From: Cacconaster sp045642485
GTDB lineage: Bacteria; Bacteroidota; Bacteroidia; Bacteroidales; UBA932
Direction of reading: 5' to 3'
Length of the DNA: 15,512 nt
Assembly: GCA_045642485.1 (NCBI GenBank)
Contig: JAZUIV010000076.1
Coordinates: 1 to 15,512, forward strand
Shown here: one piece after another, positions 1 to 8,640 of the stretch
Position numbering within the stretch: the stretch's first letter is position 1
How the letters are laid out: each line of letters starts with the position of its first letter
Position numbers and translations under genes: made by a program
Notes under the pieces: model-generated
What the model saw: only the letters and a program-made list of their open reading frames with translations
Database searches by the model: none
What the model was told of the DNA's origin: nothing

Positions 1-162
1 TGGTAAAGATTTATGAAAGATTGTTTATGGATTTTGGATATGGAAAGAAGGAGTGTAGCGGGCTACTCGACTGAATGACATATGCAAAAGACGAAACAAG
101 ATTCATAAAGATTACCAAGTTATTTTTTAATAATGACTTAATTATCTTACGGAGAGAATAAA
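1..162. other. Left-edge intergenic stretch, no gene seen
   Basis: No supported gene. One plus-strand frame is open from base 3 to a stop at 72-74 (23 codons). It could be the tail of a gene entering from the left, but it is too short to recognise. A small stem GTAGC/GCTAC lies at about 55-66. No TAnnTTTG promoter motif was found on either strand. The A+T-rich part from about 100 to 150 is probably the 3' flank of the TPR gene. Confidence 0.4.
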
Positions 163-172
163 TTATTCTCCC
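151..172 (-). terminator. Weak stem-loop overlapping the TPR stop codon
   Basis: A seven-base-pair inverted repeat (GAGAATA at 154-160, TATTCTC at 164-170, loop of three) spans the stop codon at 163-165 and is the only hairpin at the end of the gyrA-TPR transcript. Read on the minus strand it is not followed by a clear run of T, so it is a poor match to an intrinsic terminator. It may instead be a 3'-end stabilising stem or chance. Confidence 0.25.
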
Positions 173-1473
173 TTGAGATAATTATTGAATTTTTCGTAAA
201 GTCCCTGATAGGAAGCATCCTTGTCCCTGAGACGGAAATAGATGTTCTTCAGGTATTCCGCCGTGGCGGCCTTTACTTCAGGGTCTTCAGTGTTGTTGAA
301 GGTCTTGTTGAAAGGCTCGATGGCTTTTGCCAGAGTCTCTTCCATCTGATTGTTCAACTCGTTGTATTTCTTGTCATCAATTTCCTGTGAGGCCTTATCC
401 TGGATGTCAATGGCCTGATCATAGAAAAGTACTCCGATGCCGAAAATACCGTAGATGTATTTGGGGTCAACCTCGTATGACTTGTTGAAGAACTCGATGG
501 CTTTCTCTGTGTTGCCCAACTGTTTGTGGACATCGCCTTCAACATAGAAGAGGCTGGCGTTGTTAGGCTCGTTGGCCTGCGCGGCGTGGATGAATTCAAA
601 GATTTTGTCAGGACTTTCCTTTGTGTCGCGGTATAGATTGATAAGGCCGATAAGGACTCCCTGATTTGCGGGGTAAGCCTTGAATCCATCCTCAAGGGTC
701 TTCTTCCAGGAAACGGTATCCTTCTGCTGGCGGTAGATGTCGGCAAGGTTGGAGAATACGTTGCCTTCCTGCAGATAACCGAGTTCGACGCAACGGCCGA
801 AGTTCTTGACAGCGTTGTCATAGTTCTTGGTAATCATTGACATATATGCGCTGTAGTATATGCTGAGAGTGTCGATTTTGTTGACGGTGGGATTCTCGAA
901 AGCCGCGGCGCACTTTTCGAAGAGGGCGCTGGCCCTGTTGAGATCTCCAATCTGGTAGAAAGCGAGAGCTTCAGTATTGTACCTGTCGTGAATCGCTTTG
1001 TAAAGTTCAGCGATTTTCTCCTTCTTTGAACCCTTTGCATCGACCTTGGCGGCCTCCTCGAGAGCCTTCATGGCATTACCGAGCAGGTCACCTTCAGCTA
1101 CGTGCTTCTTTACAATCCAGAAGTCAAGTACGCCGTTGGCATTGTAGAAAAGGTCTTTGTCAGAATATGAATCAACAGTATATACACCTTCGGTGCATTT
1201 CTGTTCGCGGGAACCGAGGACTTTCTGGTCGCCCATAAGGGTCTTGACCTGAGCCTGGGTGGAACCATTGAAGAGATTGTCTGTCGGCTGGTCGTATGCC
1301 TTCAGATATCCTTCCGCGAGGGTTATCCAAGTGGCAGGTTTTGCGGCTTTCTTTGCATCCTGGGTGGCGGCCACAGCCTTGTCGATTGCCTTTTGGGCTT
1401 TGGATACCTCCTGAGCGTAAGCCATTGTCACGGTCATTGCCAGAACGATGGCGAATACTAGAGTTTTTTTCAT
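163..1473 (-). CDS. Secreted tetratricopeptide-repeat protein
   Basis: This is a 436-residue exported TPR protein of unknown specific role. A Sec signal peptide is clear: MKK, a hydrophobic core, and AYA-QE with likely cleavage after residue 20, so the mature protein should lie in the periplasm. Residues 21-46 are Ala/Lys-rich and helical. TPR-like helix pairs are visible at about 164-197, 205-236, 237-270 and best at 305-338 (Y..GDVHKQLGNTEKAIEFFNKSYEVDP pattern); the C-terminus is also helical. TPRs bind other proteins, so it is probably a scaffold or assembly factor, with no catalytic motif seen. It starts 21 bases after the gyrA stop with AGAAG just upstream of the ATG and no promoter of its own visible, so it is probably co-transcribed with gyrA. 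I recall TPR genes downstream of gyrA in other Bacteroidales, but cannot check it here. Confidence 0.9.
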   Translation of the reverse strand: MKKTLVFAIVLAMTVTMAYAQEVSKAQKAIDKAVAATQDAKKAAKPATWITLAEGYLKAYDQPTDNLFNGSTQAQVKTLMGDQKVLGSREQKCTEGVYTVDSYSDKDLFYNANGVLDFWIVKKHVAEGDLLGNAMKALEEAAKVDAKGSKKEKIAELYKAIHDRYNTEALAFYQIGDLNRASALFEKCAAAFENPTVNKIDTLSIYYSAYMSMITKNYDNAVKNFGRCVELGYLQEGNVFSNLADIYRQQKDTVSWKKTLEDGFKAYPANQGVLIGLINLYRDTKESPDKIFEFIHAAQANEPNNASLFYVEGDVHKQLGNTEKAIEFFNKSYEVDPKYIYGIFGIGVLFYDQAIDIQDKASQEIDDKKYNELNNQMEETLAKAIEPFNKTFNNTEDPEVKAATAEYLKNIYFRLRDKDASYQGLYEKFNNYLKGE

Positions 1474-1494
1474 TTTTCTTCTGATTTAAAGGAT

Positions 1495-4032
1495 TTATTC
1501 TTGTTCTGTTGTAATAATGTCTTCTGCTGTTGTTTCAGGCACCTGTGCCGGGGTGGCTTCTTCGCTCTCTTCGGACTTGTTCACCACACAAACGGCGGCT
1601 ATACCGTCCCCCTCGCGGATGCTGATCAGTTTGACGCCCTGAGTGGCTCTACCTGCAATCTTTATGTCGGCAACGTGCATCCTGATCGTAATGCCTGACT
1701 TGTTGATAATCATAAGGTCGTCGTTGTCAGTCACCCCTTTGAGTGCTATGAGTGAGCCTGTCTTCTCGGTGATATTGATTGTTTTCACGCCCTTTCCACC
1801 TCGGTTTGTCTTGCGGTATTCGTCAAGTTCTGAACGTTTGCCGAAACCGTTTTCGCTGACAACCAAGATGTTCTTCGGCTCAGTTTCCTGAAGCAGGGGA
1901 TCAATGCATACCATTCCAATCACTTTATTGGGCTCTTCAACATTTATGCCTCGAACGCCGGTGGAGTTCCTTCCGATTGCTCTGGCGTCCTGCTCGTTGA
2001 ATCTGCAGCATCGTCCCTCGCGTCCTGCGAGAAGTATTTCGCAGTTACCGCTCGTCAGTTCCGCGCCTATCAGGGAATCGCCTTCCCTAAGGTTCACGGC
2101 TATTATTCCGTTGGCTTTGGGGCGTGAATACTGTTCGAGGATAGTTTTCTTTATGGTTCCGTTTGAGGTTGCCAGAATGACGTAGTGACTGTTGATGAAC
2201 TCCTCGTCCTTGAGATCCCTGACATTGATGTATGCCTGTATGCGATCCTCTGAAGTAAGGTTGAGAATGTTCTGGATAGCCCGTCCCTTCGATGCCTTGG
2301 CTCCTTCCGGAATTTCATATACCTTGATCCAGAAGCATTTTCCGCTCTGGGTGAAGAGCATCAGGGTACTGTGCATATTTGCCACGTAGATGTGCTCGAT
2401 GAAATCCTCGTCACGCGTGGTGCTGCCCTTGGCTCCTACGCCTCCACGGTTCTGCGCTCTGTACTCAGTGAGAGAAGTGCGCTTGATATACCCGAAGTGG
2501 GAGATGGTAATCACCACGTCTTCGTCCGGGTAGAAATCTTCGGGGTTGAAATCCTCTGCGGAGGGTTCGATGGCCGTGCGGCGCTCGTCTCCGTATTTCT
2601 CCTTGACTTCATTGAGTTCCTGCTTGATGATGTCCATCTGCATCGATACGTTGGCCAGAACGTCTTCCAGGTAGTGAATCAGTTTTTCAAGGTCATCGTA
2701 TTCGGCTTGAAGTTTTTCCCGTTCCAGACCTGTCAACTGACGCAGACGCATCTCAACGATGGCGTCAGCCTGCATTTCGGTGAAGCCGAATTTCTCCATC
2801 AGGCCGTCCCTGGCTTCCAGTACAGTCTTGGATGCGCGGATGTGCGCGATGATCGCGTCAATGATGTCGAGCGCCTTGAGCAGCCCTTCAAGTATGTGTG
2901 CGCGTTTGCGGGCTTTTTCAAGATCGAATTTGGCCCTGCGTATGACTACTTCGTGGCGATGTCGCACGAAGTATTTTATCAGTTGCTTAAGATTGAGCTG
3001 CCTTGGTCTGCCGTCAACCAGCGCGATGTTGTTCACCGAGAAACTTGACTGCAAGGGGGTCATCTTGAAGAGAGTGTTGAGAACCACATTGGAAGGGGCG
3101 CCCTGCTTCAGCCTGATGACAATGCGCATACCGTCGCGGTCGCTTTCGTCGTTGATGTATGAGATGCCGTCGATTTTCTTCTCCTCCACCAGTTCCGCGA
3201 TTTTCTCAATCAGTTCGCGTTTGTTGATGGCATAGGGGATTTCGTTGACTATGATGGTCTCCCGGCCGTTTTCAGCAACTTCGATATTGGTTTTTGAACG
3301 GATGACGATGCGTCCGCGTCCGGTCTCGAAGGCGTCCTTGATGCCACGTTCTCCCTGGATGATGCCTCCTGTCGGGAAATCGGGACCTTTGATGTGCTGC
3401 ATCAGTTCCTCTGTGGTAATGTCGGGATTGTCGATATATGCGCAGATGGCATTGCAGCACTCAGTAAGGTTATGGGGCGCCATATTTGTGGCCATACCTA
3501 CGGCAATGCCGTTCGAACCGTTCATAAGGAGCAGGGGGGCCTTGCAGGGCAGGACCGTGGGCTCCTGAAGCGATTCGTCAAAATTCGGCTTGAAATCGAC
3601 AGTGTCTTTGTCGAGGTCGGCAAGAATTTCCTCTGCGAGTTTCTGCAGTTTGGCTTCCGTGTATCGCATTGCGGCGACGGGGTCACCGTCTATAGAGCCG
3701 AAGTTGCCCTGACCGAGAACCAGAGGATACCTCAGGTTCCAGGGCTGGGCCAGCCTCGCCATAGCGTCATATACGCTTGAATCTCCGTGCGGGTGGTATT
3801 TACCGAGTACGTCTCCCACGATTCTGGCGGATTTCTTCACGCCGCCGCTGTAGGTGACTCCCAAGTTGCTCATTCCGAAAAGAACGCGACGATGGACAGG
3901 TTTCAGACCGTCACGGACATCAGGAAGAGCACGTGCTACAATCACAGACATAGAATAATCTATGTATGCGCTTTTCATCTCATTCTCAATGTTGATAGGA
4001 ATAATCCTACCTCCGTTTTGCTCAAAATCCAT
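1495..4032 (-). CDS. gyrA: DNA gyrase subunit A
   Basis: Breakage-rejoining subunit of type IIA topoisomerase; with GyrB it introduces negative supercoils using ATP. The protein is 845 residues, a normal length. The N-terminal winged-helix/tower region carries the catalytic tyrosine Y124 after R123 (AAMRYTE). The quinolone-determining region HPHGDSSVYDA is at 80-90; S85 and D89, equivalent to E. coli S83 and D87, are the wild-type residues. A coiled coil follows at about 365-480. The C-terminal beta-pinwheel begins near 500; its GyrA-box position is QNRGGVG (527-533) rather than the canonical Q(R/K)RGG(R/K)G, and a second RGGKG occurs at 744-748. The tail from 821 is rich in Glu and Thr, like the acidic regulatory tail of GyrA. 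It has a near-consensus promoter 27-57 bases upstream and GGAG just before the ATG. ParC is the main alternative, but the length, pinwheel and acidic tail favour GyrA. Confidence 0.97.
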   Translation of the reverse strand: MDFEQNGGRIIPINIENEMKSAYIDYSMSVIVARALPDVRDGLKPVHRRVLFGMSNLGVTYSGGVKKSARIVGDVLGKYHPHGDSSVYDAMARLAQPWNLRYPLVLGQGNFGSIDGDPVAAMRYTEAKLQKLAEEILADLDKDTVDFKPNFDESLQEPTVLPCKAPLLLMNGSNGIAVGMATNMAPHNLTECCNAICAYIDNPDITTEELMQHIKGPDFPTGGIIQGERGIKDAFETGRGRIVIRSKTNIEVAENGRETIIVNEIPYAINKRELIEKIAELVEEKKIDGISYINDESDRDGMRIVIRLKQGAPSNVVLNTLFKMTPLQSSFSVNNIALVDGRPRQLNLKQLIKYFVRHRHEVVIRRAKFDLEKARKRAHILEGLLKALDIIDAIIAHIRASKTVLEARDGLMEKFGFTEMQADAIVEMRLRQLTGLEREKLQAEYDDLEKLIHYLEDVLANVSMQMDIIKQELNEVKEKYGDERRTAIEPSAEDFNPEDFYPDEDVVITISHFGYIKRTSLTEYRAQNRGGVGAKGSTTRDEDFIEHIYVANMHSTLMLFTQSGKCFWIKVYEIPEGAKASKGRAIQNILNLTSEDRIQAYINVRDLKDEEFINSHYVILATSNGTIKKTILEQYSRPKANGIIAVNLREGDSLIGAELTSGNCEILLAGREGRCCRFNEQDARAIGRNSTGVRGINVEEPNKVIGMVCIDPLLQETEPKNILVVSENGFGKRSELDEYRKTNRGGKGVKTINITEKTGSLIALKGVTDNDDLMIINKSGITIRMHVADIKIAGRATQGVKLISIREGDGIAAVCVVNKSEESEEATPAQVPETTAEDIITTEQE

Positions 4033-4058
4033 TCTCCGTAGAATTTATTTTTATCTTT

Positions 4059-4089
4059 CAAATTTAGGCATTTCCCCCGACTTTACAAA
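4059..4089 (-). promoter_or_regulatory. gyrA promoter (Bacteroidota type)
   Basis: Read on the minus strand, TTTG (4089-4086) is followed by 19 bases and TAAATTTG (4066-4059), an exact match to the Bacteroidota -33/-7 consensus TTTG-N19-TAnnTTTG. The implied transcript start is about 20-25 bases before the gyrA ATG, giving a short leader. Confidence 0.75.
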
Positions 4090-4099
4090 AAATAATAAC

Positions 4100-4107
4100 T
4101 ACCTTAG
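4100..4107 (+). promoter_or_regulatory. Possible clpC -7 element
   Basis: TACCTTAG matches TAnnTTTG at all but one position and lies 25 bases before the clpC ATG. No TTTG is found at the expected -33 position, so the call is weak. Other one-mismatch candidates (TATTTTTA, TATCTTTC) lie further upstream, near 4046-4060. Confidence 0.3.
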
Positions 4108-4131
4108 CGGACATAAAAACCGCGTGTGGCT

Positions 4132-6573
4132 ATGGAAAGAACCTATTCGGAGGAAATTAACAGCATATTGAAGTTTTCAATTGAGGAGGCGGCCAGGCTT
4201 GGCAGCAGGATTGTTACCCCGGACCACCTGTTCCTGGGGATTCTCCGCAAGCGTGACTGCTCTGCGGTTTCAGTGCTTGAAAAGCTTGGTGTGGACATAG
4301 ATAAGATAAAAAAAGAAATTGAGACCAGGATTTCTTTCAGCGACAGTGTCCCCTTTGACCAGATCAAACAGATTATCCTGAGTGACAAGACGGCTGAAAT
4401 CATTGCAAAATGCAACCGTCTGTATCCCGGTGCGAACGCTTCTCATCTTATGGCCTGCATTTTTATGGAATGGCACGGGGCCTGTACCACGGCACTGGAG
4501 AATTCCAACATCTCCTCAGACAAGTTGCCGGAAATTCTGCAGGATGTCTTTGAAAGTACTCTTGCAGGGGGGCAGACATCGGACAGGACCGGGGATTCCG
4601 CTTCTGCAACTGAGGAAAAAAACTCCGACAAGAAATCATCGTTCCTGAATTCCTTCGGTTTCGACCTGACCTGCGCCGCAAAGAGCGGTGAACTTGACCC
4701 GGTCATAGGGAGGGAGAAGGAGATAGAGAGGCTTGTCCAGATATTGAGCCGGCGCAAGAAGAACAACCCGGTCCTGATCGGAGAGGCCGGTGTGGGGAAG
4801 ACCGCCATAGTCGAGGGACTGGCTCTGAGAATCGTCTCAAAACAGGTGCCGCTGCAGATTGCGGACAAACGTGTGGTCAGCCTTGATATGGGATCCCTCG
4901 TTGCCGGTTCAAAATACCGCGGACAGTTCGAGGAGAGGCTGAAAGCCGTTGTCGATGAAATAAAAAAGGACGGAAATATCATCCTTTTTATAGATGAACT
5001 GCACACCATCATAGGCGCTGGAGGCCCTCCGGGCTCACTTGACGCCGCCAATATGCTGAAACCGGCTCTCTCCAGGGGCGCGATACAGTGTATTGGAGCG
5101 ACCACTCTTGACGAGTACCGCGAACACGTGGAGAAAGACCCCGCACTGGAACGGAGATTCCAGAAGATTCTGGTCGAACCGACGGATCAGGGCCAGACTG
5201 TTGCCATCCTTGAAGGAATTAAGGAGAAATACGAGAAATACCACGGAGTGGAATATGACAATGAAGCCGTACTGGCGTGTGTGGCTCTTTCCTCAAGATA
5301 TATTACTGACAGATGTCAGCCGGACAAAGCCATAGACGTTCTGGACGAAGCCGGTGCGAAAGTCCGTATGGATGCTTTCCAACCTGATGCCGGAATCGTC
5401 ACTCTGGCCGGGAGAAGGGAAAAGATAAATTCCGAAAAGAGGCAGGCCGCACTCAAAGGCGATTTCGCGCTGGCCGCAGAACTCAGAAAAAAGGAAAAGG
5501 CGCTTTCATCAACCATCTCCGAAGCAGGAAAGGGGCTGAAGGAGAGACAGGTTCTGAAAGTGGGCAGGGATATCGTGGCATCGGTAGTATCCTCAATGAC
5601 AAACATCCCGGTCCACAGGGTGGCTCAGAGTGAAGGCGAACAGTTGCTCCGGATGGAGTCAGTCCTTCGCGGCAAGGTGGTCGGGCAGGACGAGGCCCTC
5701 TCCAGGGTAGTCCGTGCCATCAGGCGAAACAGGGCCGGGCTCAAGGATCCGGGCAAGCCTGTCGGATCGTTCCTGTTCCTCGGGCCTACAGGAGTAGGGA
5801 AGACCCACCTCGCCAAGAACATAGCCGGATATCTTTTCGGCTCAACCGACAACATAATCAGGATTGATATGAGCGAATACGGCGAAAAGTTTTCGTCAAG
5901 CCGACTGATTGGGGCCCCTCCCGGCTATGTGGGCTATAATGAAGGTGGGCAGTTGTCGGAGCAGGTCCGCCGCAAGCCTTATTCGGTGGTTCTGCTGGAT
6001 GAGATTGAAAAGGCTCATCCGACAATCTTCAATATTCTCCTTCAGGTTCTGGACGAAGGCCGGCTGACTGACAGCGCGGGAAGGTACATAGATTTTCGCA
6101 ATACGGTCATCATCCTTACATCCAACATAGGATCCAGGGAATTGAAGGATTTCGGACGCGGTATGGGGTTTGCCACCGGGACTGACAACTCGGCCTACAA
6201 CCAGAAAGCCATCATCGACAAAGCCGTTTCGAAAGTGTTTCCGCCGGAATTCGTCAACAGGCTTGATGAACAGATATATTTCAACAAACTGACAAGGGAG
6301 AATATCTGCGATATAATAGATATCGAGATGGAGGACCTCCATCGGCGGGTGCTGGAAGCCGGATTCGACTTGAAAATCACTCCCTCGGCAAGGGAATTCG
6401 TGGCAGGGGAGGGATATGACCCGCAATTCGGTGCCCGACCCCTGAAAAGAGCCATTCAGCGCTATATCGAAGACCCCCTTTCCGAAGCTCTGCTTGAAGG
6501 TGTTCCTGCCGGTTCTGTATTGAAAATCAAACTTTCAAGTGGAAAGAACTCCACGAAAGTCATTTTTTCTTGA
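4132..6573 (+). CDS. clpC: ClpC-type AAA+ ATPase, Clp protease unfoldase subunit
   Basis: Hsp100 unfoldase that threads substrates into the ClpP protease chamber in the cytoplasm; 813 residues. Numbered from the upstream GTG (2 residues longer), the order is: Clp N-domain repeats (about 5-145), a polar Ser/Thr/Asp linker (148-172), AAA1 with Walker A GEAGVGKT (219-226), Walker B ILFIDELH (286-293) and arginine finger ERRF (342-345). A short middle domain with a UVR-like segment (GDFALAAELRKKEKAL, 445-460) follows, then AAA2 with Walker A GPTGVGKT (553-560), Walker B VVLLDEIEK (621-629) and sensor-2 FGARPLKR (768-775). The tripeptide MGF (680-682) sits where ClpC/ClpA/ClpX carry the ClpP-docking loop, and the middle domain is too short for ClpB, so a ClpP partner is expected. 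I chose the ATG at 4132; an in-frame GTG at 4126 is possible. Divergent from gyrA; its 3' end overlaps the next gene by 14 bases. Confidence 0.94.
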   Translation: MERTYSEEINSILKFSIEEAARLGSRIVTPDHLFLGILRKRDCSAVSVLEKLGVDIDKIKKEIETRISFSDSVPFDQIKQIILSDKTAEIIAKCNRLYPGANASHLMACIFMEWHGACTTALENSNISSDKLPEILQDVFESTLAGGQTSDRTGDSASATEEKNSDKKSSFLNSFGFDLTCAAKSGELDPVIGREKEIERLVQILSRRKKNNPVLIGEAGVGKTAIVEGLALRIVSKQVPLQIADKRVVSLDMGSLVAGSKYRGQFEERLKAVVDEIKKDGNIILFIDELHTIIGAGGPPGSLDAANMLKPALSRGAIQCIGATTLDEYREHVEKDPALERRFQKILVEPTDQGQTVAILEGIKEKYEKYHGVEYDNEAVLACVALSSRYITDRCQPDKAIDVLDEAGAKVRMDAFQPDAGIVTLAGRREKINSEKRQAALKGDFALAAELRKKEKALSSTISEAGKGLKERQVLKVGRDIVASVVSSMTNIPVHRVAQSEGEQLLRMESVLRGKVVGQDEALSRVVRAIRRNRAGLKDPGKPVGSFLFLGPTGVGKTHLAKNIAGYLFGSTDNIIRIDMSEYGEKFSSSRLIGAPPGYVGYNEGGQLSEQVRRKPYSVVLLDEIEKAHPTIFNILLQVLDEGRLTDSAGRYIDFRNTVIILTSNIGSRELKDFGRGMGFATGTDNSAYNQKAIIDKAVSKVFPPEFVNRLDEQIYFNKLTRENICDIIDIEMEDLHRRVLEAGFDLKITPSAREFVAGEGYDPQFGARPLKRAIQRYIEDPLSEALLEGVPAGSVLKIKLSSGKNSTKVIFS

Positions 6574-8026
6574 CGGGTTCGCTAGTAAGCCCGACACCGA
6601 GTTTCTTGAAGATTTTCTTGTCCACTTCACTCAGCATCACTGTAGTGTGGACCTGACATCCTTTGAATTTGGGAAGTTGTTCTATTGCCCTGCGGCAGTT
6701 CTCATCGGATTTGCTGAGCATTGAGATTGCCACCAGCACTTCATCGGTATGCAGTCTGGGGTTGCGACCGTGAAGCATATTCACTTTCATCTCCTGAATA
6801 GGCTCTATCATTTCTCTGGGGATCAACTTCACTGAGTGGTCTATGCCCGCAAGATATTTGGATGCGTTGAGAATCAGTGCGGCGCTAGGACCCAGGAGGG
6901 AGCTGGTCTCCGCAGTGATAATTGTGCCGTCGGACAGTTCGATGGCCGATGAGTCCGCCCCGCCGGCCTCGTCCCGACGGGACTTCGCCGCCACTGTGAC
7001 GGGCCTGTCGTCAGTGGTCAGTTTCAGTTGCTTCATCAGCAGCGCTATCTTGTTGACCTCACCGTCATTGCACTCACCGCACGCCAGTTTTTCAAGGGCG
7101 AAGTAGTACCTCCGTATGATTTCATCCTTAGCGGCACGGCAGCACACTTCGTCATCACAGATACAATAACCTATCATATTGACGCCCATATCTGTCGGAG
7201 ATTTGTACGGACTTTCGCCGTAGATGTTCTCGAAGATGACGTTCATAACGGGGAAAATCTCGATGTCTCGGTTATAGTTCACGGCGGCTTCCCCGTATGC
7301 GTCAAGATGGAACGGGTCTATCATATTGACGTCGTTCAAATCAGCGGTGGCGGCTTCGTATGCTATATGGACGGGATGCTTGAGTGGAAGGTTCCAGATG
7401 GGGAAAGTTTCGAACTTGGCATATCCGGCCTTGATGCCTCTTGTACTGTCCTGATAAATCTGACTCAGGCATACGGCCATCTTTCCGCTTCCGGGACCGG
7501 GTGCTGTCACCACTACGAGGGGACGGGTGGTTTCAACATAATCGTTGCGTCCGAAACCGTCTTCGGAATCGATGAGAGCAACGTTGTGAGGATAGCCTTC
7601 TATTGTATAATGACAATATGTCCTGATACCCTGACGCTCCAGTCTTTTGCGATATGCCACTGCGCTCTCCTGGCCGTTGAAATGGGTGATGACCACGGAA
7701 TTGACAGGCATCTGCCTTTTGAGAAATTCTTCCCTGAGCCTGAGGACATCCACGTCGTAGGTGATGCCCAGATCGTTCCGGATTTTGTTTTTTTCGATAT
7801 CAACCGCGCTGATTACGATTATGATTTCGCAATATTCGCGGAGCTCCATTAGAATCTTGAATTTGCTGTCAGGCTCGAAACCGGGCAGGACACGGCTTGC
7901 GTGGTTGTCGTCAAACAGTTTTCCGCCGAATTCGAGATAAAGCTTGTTCCCGAACTGGGAAATGCGCTCTTTTATTTTCTGTGACTGAATCTTTCTGTAC
8001 TTTTCGCTGTCAAATCCAATTTTCAT
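6560..8026 (-). CDS. DUF1846 family protein
   Basis: A 488-residue protein of the DUF1846 family, a full-length match to a family whose members are usually close to 500 residues. The function is not established as far as I know. The segment APGPGSGKMA (175-184) is P-loop-like and characteristic of the family, suggesting nucleotide or phosphate binding. The rest is a soluble alpha/beta protein with no signal peptide or membrane segment, so it is probably cytoplasmic. The C-terminal part includes a Gly/Ser/Asp-rich turn (about 350-360). An in-frame ATG at 8104 exists, but the 26 extra codons would overlap mntP and cover a near-consensus promoter (8048-8078), so the ATG at 8026, preceded by GGAAG, is chosen. 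Its end overlaps the convergent clpC gene by 14 bases. Confidence 0.9.
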   Translation of the reverse strand: MKIGFDSEKYRKIQSQKIKERISQFGNKLYLEFGGKLFDDNHASRVLPGFEPDSKFKILMELREYCEIIIVISAVDIEKNKIRNDLGITYDVDVLRLREEFLKRQMPVNSVVITHFNGQESAVAYRKRLERQGIRTYCHYTIEGYPHNVALIDSEDGFGRNDYVETTRPLVVVTAPGPGSGKMAVCLSQIYQDSTRGIKAGYAKFETFPIWNLPLKHPVHIAYEAATADLNDVNMIDPFHLDAYGEAAVNYNRDIEIFPVMNVIFENIYGESPYKSPTDMGVNMIGYCICDDEVCCRAAKDEIIRRYYFALEKLACGECNDGEVNKIALLMKQLKLTTDDRPVTVAAKSRRDEAGGADSSAIELSDGTIITAETSSLLGPSAALILNASKYLAGIDHSVKLIPREMIEPIQEMKVNMLHGRNPRLHTDEVLVAISMLSKSDENCRRAIEQLPKFKGCQVHTTVMLSEVDKKIFKKLGVGLTSEPVKKK

Positions 8027-8047
8027 CTTCCGGATATTTACAGCGCA

Positions 8048-8078
8048 CAAAGTTGCGAATATTTGGCAAGATTTCAAA
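8048..8078 (-). promoter_or_regulatory. Promoter of the DUF1846 gene
   Basis: On the minus strand TTTG (8078-8075) is followed by 19 bases and CAACTTTG (8055-8048), one mismatch from TAnnTTTG. It lies in the 58-base gap after mntP and supports both independent transcription and the 8026 start codon. Confidence 0.6.
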
Positions 8079-8084
8079 GAGAAA

Positions 8085-8639
8085 TCAGCCCAAATGTTCG
8101 ACAAGAATCCTTATGCCGATGGCTATCAGAATCACTCCTCCGACAATCTGGGCAGAAGTTCTGAACCGCAGGCCGAGTTTCCCGCCGAGCTTGAGTCCGA
8201 CAGCGGAGAAACTGAAGGTGGTCAGTCCTATAATCAGCAGAGGCTTTAAAATTTCGACATCCACACAGGATAGGGAAATGCCCACCGCAAGGGCATCGAT
8301 GCTGGTGGCAACTGCAAGCAGGAAGAGACTCCCCGCACTGAGAGATCTGTCAACGGTCTTTTCCTCCTTGTGCAGTACCTCGCGAATCATATTCAGTCCG
8401 ATCAGTACAAGCAGGATGAATGCTATCCAGTGGTCAACGGTTTCAATATAGGAATGGAAACTCACACCCAAGAAATATCCCGCCGCAGGCATTGCAGCCT
8501 GGAAGCCTCCGAACCATAATCCGATTTTCACGCATTGCCCGGGAGTGACTCTCCCGATGGCCAGTCCCTTGCAGATTGATACTGCAAAGGCATCCATCGA
8601 AACCCCCACCGCAATAAGAAACAGTTCAAGAAAACTCAT
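8085..8639 (-). CDS. mntP: Manganese efflux pump MntP
   Basis: Small inner-membrane Mn2+ exporter; 184 residues, normal for the family, with about six hydrophobic helices. Two homologous halves each carry the family's acidic motif in a helix: SMDAFAVS (D16) and TSIDALAVG (D115). These aspartates correspond to residues needed for export in E. coli MntP. The helix motif WFGGFQAAMPAAGYFLG (42-58) is also typical. The start codon follows the stop of the upstream CaCA exchanger after a single base (TGA-A-ATG), so the two are almost certainly translationally coupled. Nothing resembling the yybP-ykoY manganese riboswitch fits directly before it, because the upstream gene abuts. Any metal control must act at the promoter near 9625-9657. 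Confidence 0.95.
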   Translation of the reverse strand: MSFLELFLIAVGVSMDAFAVSICKGLAIGRVTPGQCVKIGLWFGGFQAAMPAAGYFLGVSFHSYIETVDHWIAFILLVLIGLNMIREVLHKEEKTVDRSLSAGSLFLLAVATSIDALAVGISLSCVDVEILKPLLIIGLTTFSFSAVGLKLGGKLGLRFRTSAQIVGGVILIAIGIRILVEHLG

Positions 8640-8640
8640 T

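Noticed and set aside
3..74. Possible tail of a gene entering from the left edge
   Set aside because: Only 23 codons are visible, with no recognisable motif, and any frame of that length can be open by chance.
2371..3048. 225-codon open frame on the plus strand
   Set aside because: It lies antisense within gyrA, whose protein is unmistakable; the translated frame has no recognisable domain and reflects codon bias of the real gene.
4443..5105. 220-codon open frame on the minus strand within clpC
   Set aside because: Ser/Pro-rich antisense shadow of the ATPase; the opposite strand encodes clear Walker motifs.
7028..7852. 274-codon open frame on the plus strand
   Set aside because: It is antisense to the DUF1846 gene and codon-phase related to it; no domain or plausible promoter was seen.
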